Both the position numbers and the translations under genes were made by a program. A model generated the notes under the pieces. It was not told the origin of the DNA and made no database searches. It was given only the letters and a program-made list of their open reading frames with translations. A DNA stretch of 64,000 nucleotides from Siphonodentalium dalli. Lineage: Eukaryota > Mollusca > Scaphopoda > Gadilida > Siphonodentaliidae. Location: positions 166,276,394 through 166,340,393 of the forward strand of contig CP136069.1 of the NCBI GenBank assembly GCA_032622095.1, read 5' to 3'. Position 1 is the first letter of the stretch. Each line of letters begins with the position of its first letter. Shown in pieces: positions 53,931 to 62,900 of the stretch.

Positions 53931-56900
53931 CTGAGGATGAAGAGAGGTTACATAATATGAAACATGACAAATCATATATGAGGTCCAAGAACAACGTGGA
54001 ACTGGTGATTCTAGTGCTCAACAAAAAAATGCACAATGGGAAACAAATTCCTAATACCGGTACTGATATACAGAATATCCAAATTTGACTTCAGGTTGGA
54101 AAATGTAATTGGAAATTTGAGTTTGGTAATTGTGAAATCTATCATGTATAAACAAACTGGGGAATATTCAATACAAGAGCTTAAAGGGGGACTGTACACT
54201 AAATCCGACCATTTATGGGGCCATCTCATTTTATACTCAACAGAATATATGCGACAAATGAATGAATTTGAGCCAAGGATTAGTGCTATATACACTCGTG
54301 CTCTATGAATGATACAAACAACATGGTACAGTAATGCCCTAAATAATCGACTCCTTAATCAAAGCAGAATTATGGGTAACTTTTCAGGATTCAGTCTATG
54401 AGAGCTTTCCGATGAATGGCAACAAGCCATATTTCCTACTAAATCCTGAAAAGTTACCCACAATTATGCTGTGGTTAAGTAGATGTTTAATTAGGGCATT
54501 ACTGTAATTATAATGAAAATGAGCCATAGCTCATTTTCATTATAATTACACCCCCACTCTCAAATATATACTGGATTGATCTCATCCATTTTGTCCATCT
54601 ATTCCTCCATTTTTTCATCCGGTCAGATATCTCAAACAGGGGTGTTGTCGAATTTGAATGAAATTTGATATGGATGTTCACTACTATGAGGGCATTCAAC
54701 GGAGTGTTCAATAATTTTTTCCAGATTTTCCGTTTTAGAGGTAATCTTTGTTTATCTGGAAATGTTGGGTTTTTTGGTCCTCCGAGCAGAAATCTCCACC
54801 ACCGTTTGATGAAATTTTGTATGGATGTTCACTACTATGAAGACATTCAATTCAGTGTTCAATCGTTTTATTGAGTGTTCAATCTTTTATTTTCCGGTTT
54901 TCTGTTCTAGAGTTATTCATCTTTGTAGATTTGGAAGTTTTGGTTTTTTGTCCGTATCTTGGCCACCGGTTGACGGATATCAATGAAATTTGGTATGGAT
55001 GTTCACTATTATGATGGCAATAAATTGAGTATTCAATCGTTTGTTCATGTTTTCCATTTTACAGTTATTTATTTTTGTTTATATGAAAATGGTTAGGTTT
55101 TTTTTCCATCCAAGCAGATATCCCATACTTTGTTGTTTTGAATTTGCCACTGTGGGGTATGCCAGCACCACCCGTGCAATCTCTTGTTCCCATTTTGTTT
55201 TGCATCATTCATAAAGTAAATGAGTGTATTTTGCATTTATCCATGGCTCAAATTTATTCGTTGCATATATTCTGTTCATTATAAAAGGAGAACTTATATG
55301 GCCAGATTTAGTTTTCCCTTTAACCTTATTCTGTGACAATATACATGACACTTTAGCCCTTTGACCAACATATAACCCACATATCTTTAAATTATTCCAC
55401 TTGAGCATAGATTTGAGGTGCAAAACCCCATATTATTTAACACATCATAATTAACACAAACATCATACATAAAAAAATGAAACATTTCACCCTACGGGGA
55501 CCTCATTTTGCTTAAGCCTCAACTGCTATGGGAGACCTTGGATCAGATTTAATTTCCCCAGTTGAAGTTGGTGAATGGTGATGTTCACCCATTAGTCACC
55601 TCGATTATGAATTTTATCTTCTGCAAATTAGGGGATAGAAAAAATTCCCAGAAGGGAAAAATTAACTTAAAACAATGTTAATTTGAGACTATAGATACTT
55701 CCCAGAAGATGAGGCCTAAGCAGAATGAGGTCCCCAGAGGATGAATTTGATGATGCTAGTCCACTGTGACAGAAGCATTACTTGTATCCTACTTACACCA
55801 GCTTTTTGTTTGGCTTCTCTCTCTATTTCTCGCTTTTCAGTTTCTCTGAAGTCCCATCTTGATACAACGAAAGCTCTCCTTTTAACTTCCCTCTCGAAAT
55901 AATTTGAAACACCAATCATCTGGAAATATATTATTCTCAAAAGTCAAGTACAATGAAAAGAGATAAATAGAGAATAATCACTAGATTGAACTGGTGACAT
56001 GAAATAATTCATGAGAGGCAGGGACACTGTACAAACACGAGAGTGCAATACGTAAGAGTGTTTTACAAAATAGTCCCGGCCTCAATGTTTAGTATATTCC
56101 ACTATAAACATCTGAATTACCAGAAATCTGAATAATACCACGATTAAACCCATGACGCATAACTTTTGACTGCGCGTATGAATACATAACTCTCCAGTTA
56201 AAGTGACATAATTCACTTGTGAAATATATCGTGAATAATCACTCGAGAAATCAAGGTAAATCACACATAGGAATAAATAGAGGGTAATCAATTGTTTCCA
56301 AGAATTACATTAAATAATTCATGAGAGGCGAGAGACATCAGGAAGAAACAAGTATAATTCTTACCCAAACGTCTCTCGTCTCGAGGGAATTGTTGAACGT
56401 AATTCTCGGAACTAATTGATTACTCTATTTATTACACTTCTGCATCAATTTGGTTAACCAAATATGATTAAAACACACTGAATTAATGCACGAAAGTCCC
56501 GATGTGGAGAAAGATCAACCATAAAAAATTCAGTCTAGATCAGTAAGTGACGTAACGTCAATGATGTCACGGGATATGACATAATTCACTAGTGAAATTA
56601 CATTTTAATTAACAGCGTTTTCAATTAACTACAATTTGTATGTTCTCTGTGGCTCAAAAAATAATGAGTTTACGCCCAAAAAAGGGGTTTGGCTCTATCT
56701 ACTAATAACCAGAAAATGTAGAGGGAACTGTTATGCATATAAACTCATTTAATCTTATATAAAAACTAGCTGAAACAGGCTCCATTTTGGAGCCCTTATT
56801 CAGCGTTGGAGGGGCCTGTGGCCCCTTTGTGCATTAGGGGCCATAGGCCCCTATGTGGCCCCTGTGTGTGCTTTGGCCAAGTCCAATGTTAAATATTGTT

Positions 56901-59900
56901 GTATGTGTTAAATATGGTTGTAGGTTCAGCAAATATGTATTGATGGGTGGAACTGCTTGTAGATTGTAAATTGGACGATGCCAAGGACTTCCATAGGGCT
57001 GTGAAGACTCATCTCTTCAAATTATGTTTTGAGATATATAACTAACTAGCTTTATGTGGTGTGGTTGAAAATAATAGACATTAATTATTGTATTATATCT
57101 TTTGTAGGATTTTCCTATATTGTACGTGCATTGGAACTAATTGATTGTGGAATGCATTTTAAATGAATTTTATAATAATAATAATACCAAATTGCATTGA
57201 GATCTGAGTACTACTGTTCAAGTTATGACATGAACAGACATCGGATGGATGGACAGACAGACGGACAGGTGCAAAACAGTATACCCCCCTTTTTTTTTTT
57301 AAAGGGGGTATAATTATACCCCCACAATGAATTGTGGGGGATATACTATAATCAGCTTGTCCATTCGACCATCCGTCCGTGGACAAAATTTTGTCCGAGC
57401 ATTTATTCCTACATTTTTTGGTCAATTTTTTTTAGTATCATAGGAACCTGTGTACCTGCATCTATGAGGCTCTGTACAACTTTTTTTGTGGAGTTATCCC
57501 CCTTTTTAACTTAGAAATTTGTGCGCATAATTTTGTCCAAGGTTCCTACATTTTGCAGTCAATTATTTTGAAACTTGGCACATATATTTATTACCATGGG
57601 AACCTGTGCATCTGTGATTATGAGGTCGGTCCAACTTTTTTTGTGGAAGTATCACCCTTTTTCTTTTGTCCGATCTTTTATCCTACATTTTCCGGTCAAT
57701 TTTTTATTGGAATAACATGTTGAATGGTAAATCATCCTGCCGTTCTTCTCAATACAATGTCCACGATCTCACTATCCTACTGGCCATAACTCTAGCTGGA
57801 CACATTTCAACTTGTATCTGATATTTATATTTTGTTATTTCTGATAAAAATTAAGTTATCTTTTTGGTTTTTTAACCTGTATATACTTGGGTTGTTCAAC
57901 AGACTGTTACATTGAACTCTTAATTATAAAACGTCATTTTTCATACCCAACATTATGTTGTTAATTTGTGATAATAACATGCCTGCCTGTGCCTGCTGGG
58001 AAATTTTGGTCGTAAAAAGTGGGAATAAAAACATACCTTCTGGGTAATTTTGTAGGTAAAATATAAGAACCTGTATTACTGTCAATATTTACCTCATTTG
58101 GGGTTGCCTGTCTCAAGCTCCATGGAATCTCTAGGATGTGTAGTGTACCATGGCTGTCCCCAACAGCTAGCAGCTGCTGTTTCTCTGAAAAACAAAACAT
58201 GCATGTTAGTGATGTGCGGTTTTACGGATTCTTGGTTTCCTTTCGGTTTTATTTCAAAACCAAACTGCAACCGATATATTCTGTTAAACCAATTCTTCTG
58301 GTTTCAATATGTCGCTTGTAGACGTGTGGTTAGTATCCACTTTTGTCAGCTGCTATTTGCCACCATTAGCAGTTTCAATATGGAACATTTAGGTGTCATT
58401 TAGGTGTCATATGAGCGATAATGGCACATATTACTGTAGAAATCACTGAAAAATGGCTGCAAATATTATGTAATATACATGTATTATAACATCTGCTCTA
58501 TGCATATAGTCATTGCTGATTGGTGTATTGAAAAAAACCATAACTGAAACCAAAACCTGGTTTTTTTCTGAAACCAAAACCGAAATGAAATTCAGGATTA
58601 GGAGGCTATAATTATAAGATGTAAACACTATTTATTCGCCCCAATTAAGATTACAATTATAACGACCCATAGAGATCCCCACATAAACTGTAGCAGACGA
58701 CACTCCACAGTGCATGCTTCCTTCTGTGTGAGGTTCCCTATGGGTTAAACATTAAACTTTATATACTGCACCATTAAAGATTCTGTGCAAGTACATTCTC
58801 TTATATATGTGTCTACCCTGGGTATGCATTTTGCTTTATGTTGCGTTGAAAATAGAATCTCTCCATTGTGTATGTTAATGGATGCATCACACCCGTCTGA
58901 ACACATTGATGTTACTGTCTGTAATCCAATTTCAATGCAAAGCTAACTTGGAAATGGAAACTTACGCGTAACTTGGAATGGATATATTGAAGTGATGGGT
59001 GCCGGGGAGACGCTCTGTGACATTGAGGCCTCGTGAGTCTTATCCAGTAAGTCCCACACATCCACGCTACCATCAACTTTGGCAATGAAGAACACACCAG
59101 GTCTTGTTGGAGACCAGAAACCACAGGCCAGTCTGACTGGGGAAGCGGAGGACGACAGGAACGGACCAGACTGCAATGAATGAAATGAGTAATATGACAG
59201 GGTTTCCGCAAGAGGGGCGGTGGGTCCCTTTTAGGGTCCATTTTCCCTAGCCAAAATTTCACATGCGACACATATTATAGGCTATACCCCTACCGACCCA
59301 CAGATTTATTTTCAGCAGTATATCCCCCATTAAATAAAAACAACAAGCAATGATAAAAACGAAGGCGATTTTATTTGCAAGCCTGCAAATAGTGTCTGTC
59401 ATTTGCAGAATGAGGTCGCCAGAGGGTAAATTTAGCTGTGCGGGATAGCGTCACCAAATTCACACTCTGGGGACCTCATTCTGCTTAAGCCTCATCTTCT
59501 GGGAAGTATCTATAGTCTAAAATTAACATTGTTTTTAGTTACTTTTTCCCTTCTGTGAAGTTTCTATATCCCCTAATTTGCAGAAGATAAAATGCATAAT
59601 CGAGGTGACTGATGGGTGAACATCAATAACTTCAACTGGGAACTTCAATCTAATCCTAGATATATCATAGAAGCAAATTTGATTGTGCCATATCTCCTAT
59701 GGTTTTATATCATAGAAGATGAGGCCTAAGCAGAATGAGATCCCCAGAGGGTGAATTTAGTGACGCTATCCCGCAAAACGGCTAACATCACCAAATTCAC
59801 CCTCTGGGGACCTGGATGATATGGAATCGTTACCTGTAGCACACTCATGAATGTACAGGGATCTATTTGGCTACTGTTGCATCGTTGCTTTAATTTTGTG

Positions 59901-62900
59901 CTGACCATTATTCCTACATTATTATTTCGACCATTATTCCTACACTATTATATTTAAGTTTGGTGGTAATCGGCAACTAAACAAATCCTTATCATAGTTA
60001 TTGCCCCCCCCCCCCCAGTCTGGGTCTGCTATAGCAGATGAGGCATCTGCTATAGCAGACCCAGACTCATGTGCCAATTTGGGAATATAGAGAAACTAGA
60101 AAAGAAATAGAATCTATGTGAAGAAGTTTCTATAGAAATTTTAAAATAAAGAAACTTTCCAAAAAAGATGAGGCTTAAGCAGAATGAGGTACCCAGAGAG
60201 TGAATTTAGTGATGCTAGCCTGCTATGCAGGATGGCGTCACTATATTCACCCTCTGGGGACCTCGTTCTGCAAAAGGTACATTAAACTCTGAGGCTTGTA
60301 ATTGGGTAATTTGTGATACACTCGACCTTGCACATCTTTTCAACATGGTGGTACACAATTGCTTAAATCGATTAAAAAATACAGAATGGCTTCTGACATT
60401 TCATACTTTGAAATTTTCAAACTGACATTTTAACGGTAAACTCAAAGAGAAACAATAATACTAAATGACAAATTATCCATGAGATATAACTCTAATAAAG
60501 GGCATTAAACTGTATTTGGGTTAGCCCTTTCGTGACTGGAGCAGGCCCCACGCTAGGGGGCGATTCGGGCGAGATTCTCGCCCTCAGGCCGGCGAAGTCG
60601 ACTCAGATGTCGAAGTCGCCTTCTAAATTTTGAAAACCTCCAAACTAGTCTTGGATTTACAGATGGAAATTTTGCTTATCTTGCAATAAAATGTATTAAA
60701 ATACATCTGTCATAATGTTGTTCTATCTCTCTGTACCATTGGGCGAAATATTTCCTTAGAAATATCCCTTTCCGATCAAAGAAATTGTTCACACTCAATC
60801 CCGACCCGATCTATTTGAAGTCGCCTATATTCGTGTGAATATTAGAAAACATGCATGTTTTGATAGACTGATTACTTTTCATGTTTTGCATCATGTTTAC
60901 ATCTTGAGTGTCACAAACAAACTCTAATTAACGATAGTCACCGCATGGGTAGTAGTGAGTGGATCGAAGCAAATGTTTGTTAACACTTCTATCAAAACAA
61001 CCCTTTTGCGGCAACTGTTTCAAAAGCCGCCAACATCTGTTCACAACTGTTGTTGTAAGCCAACACGCATATATATGCTCGAGTCACGATAGACATTTCA
61101 TAACAGTTTCTCATTCGAGATGGCGCTTTCATCTTGGTTGAAGAGTTCTCCGGCTTCTAAACGGAAATTCGATGCCGAATGTAAATCAGAATCGCCAAGT
61201 AAAAAACATTGTAAAAACTCGCCTTTGAATGGTATGTCAAAGACGACGATGACAAGTGGCATTGTTCTGTGTGTCGCGCTGCAAAGCTGGAAACGGCATA
61301 CGCTCGAGGGCATGCTGTTCCTGCTAAAACTACAAATCACACTCCACACGGTTTATGTAAGTACACTTCGATTATCCACCACGAATGCCGAATCTAATCT
61401 GACAAAATTGTTACCAGTTTGGTATCGATTATTGAAGAAGGATAACTCTTTTATTTTGTTCAACTCAAAATTAAAATTATATCTACGAAAGATAAAGATT
61501 AAAATACCGCGCGTAACACGTGCGTTTTCGATTTAACTTCGTAAATTCATTGCGTGCACTTGGTAACAATGCAGGTATTGAAAGAACCTGATTGGGTATA
61601 TTATAAGCTCTATTGGTATGTGTTAAGAACGCATAAATTTCTATCGTATCACAGCTATCCTACTTGTCACATTTATCGGATTTTACCACAAAATTAAAAC
61701 TCTATTAAAATACCGCGCGTAACACGTGTGTTTTCGTTTTAACTTCGTAAATTAATTGCATGTACACACTGCAGCTATTACCTGACGGGTATATGGTATA
61801 TGTAAGTTCTACAGGTTTTTGTTTAGAATGCATTAATTTCTATTGTATCCAATTTATGGCTTTAATCGGATTATACGGTCGACGTTGGCATGCCTATTCA
61901 TTAATTTAAAGCTTAAGAAATAAAAATAGCCTTTACAACTCCTTGATTAGTCCTTATTGTTCATTTTAGCGGACACCCATCTTACAGCAGTGACAAAAAG
62001 CCAGCTCGCCAAACAAATGCCAATGTAGAAACTCATCATTGCGAAAATTACCAAAGACGAACAACAAATTCTGACGTATATCAAATCCGCTTATCACATC
62101 GCCAAAAGGGAACTACTAAAGGAAGAGTTTTCACATATCATAGACTTGGTTAGTTCTTTGGGCGTCGAGACCATTCAAGGAAAACACATGACCTACAAAT
62201 CAGATGAATCCCTGTCACAATTCCAAAGCGCGCTCGCTGATGTTATTCTCCAGGAAAAACTTTCGGAAGTGAGATCAGCCGACAGCTATTGCATCATTCT
62301 GGACAAAAGCACAGATAGAATAAATCAGAAGCGGTTGCTGATATATATTCAGTACTTCCACAACAGTGTTGTTAAGACTTGCGTTCTTGAGAACGTGGAA
62401 CTTACCAGTGGATCTGCGACAGCCGACGTACTTGTGAACGTAATTCTGGAAATGCTCAAGAAACACGACATCGACAAGCTAAAACTCATAGGTGTTGGTT
62501 CTGATGGTGCCAGTGTTATGACCGGCTGTGTTAAAGGTGTTGTAGTCCAGTTACGTCAGAGAACTAATTCCGCACTAATCGGTATTCATTGTGCGGCACA
62601 CAGGTGCAGTCTAGCGTCATCGCAAGCTGCCAAACTGATTCCAGACACTGGAGTTTCCAAAAATTTAGCAAAAACCCTGTGCCAATTCATTCACTTATAT
62701 ATGCGAGTCTCCCATAGGAAGCCTCGCATATATAAGAGAAAATATTGGCCTAACAATATTTTCCGTGGCCTTCTAAGCTAGTGCATTCTCTTATATAAAT
62801 GAGGCTCCCTATGGCAGACTCACATATATAAGAGAATGGATCTGTAATGCTACACCAGCGATGCTCCCGTCATGAAGGGGATATATCTAAGATACCTTTC

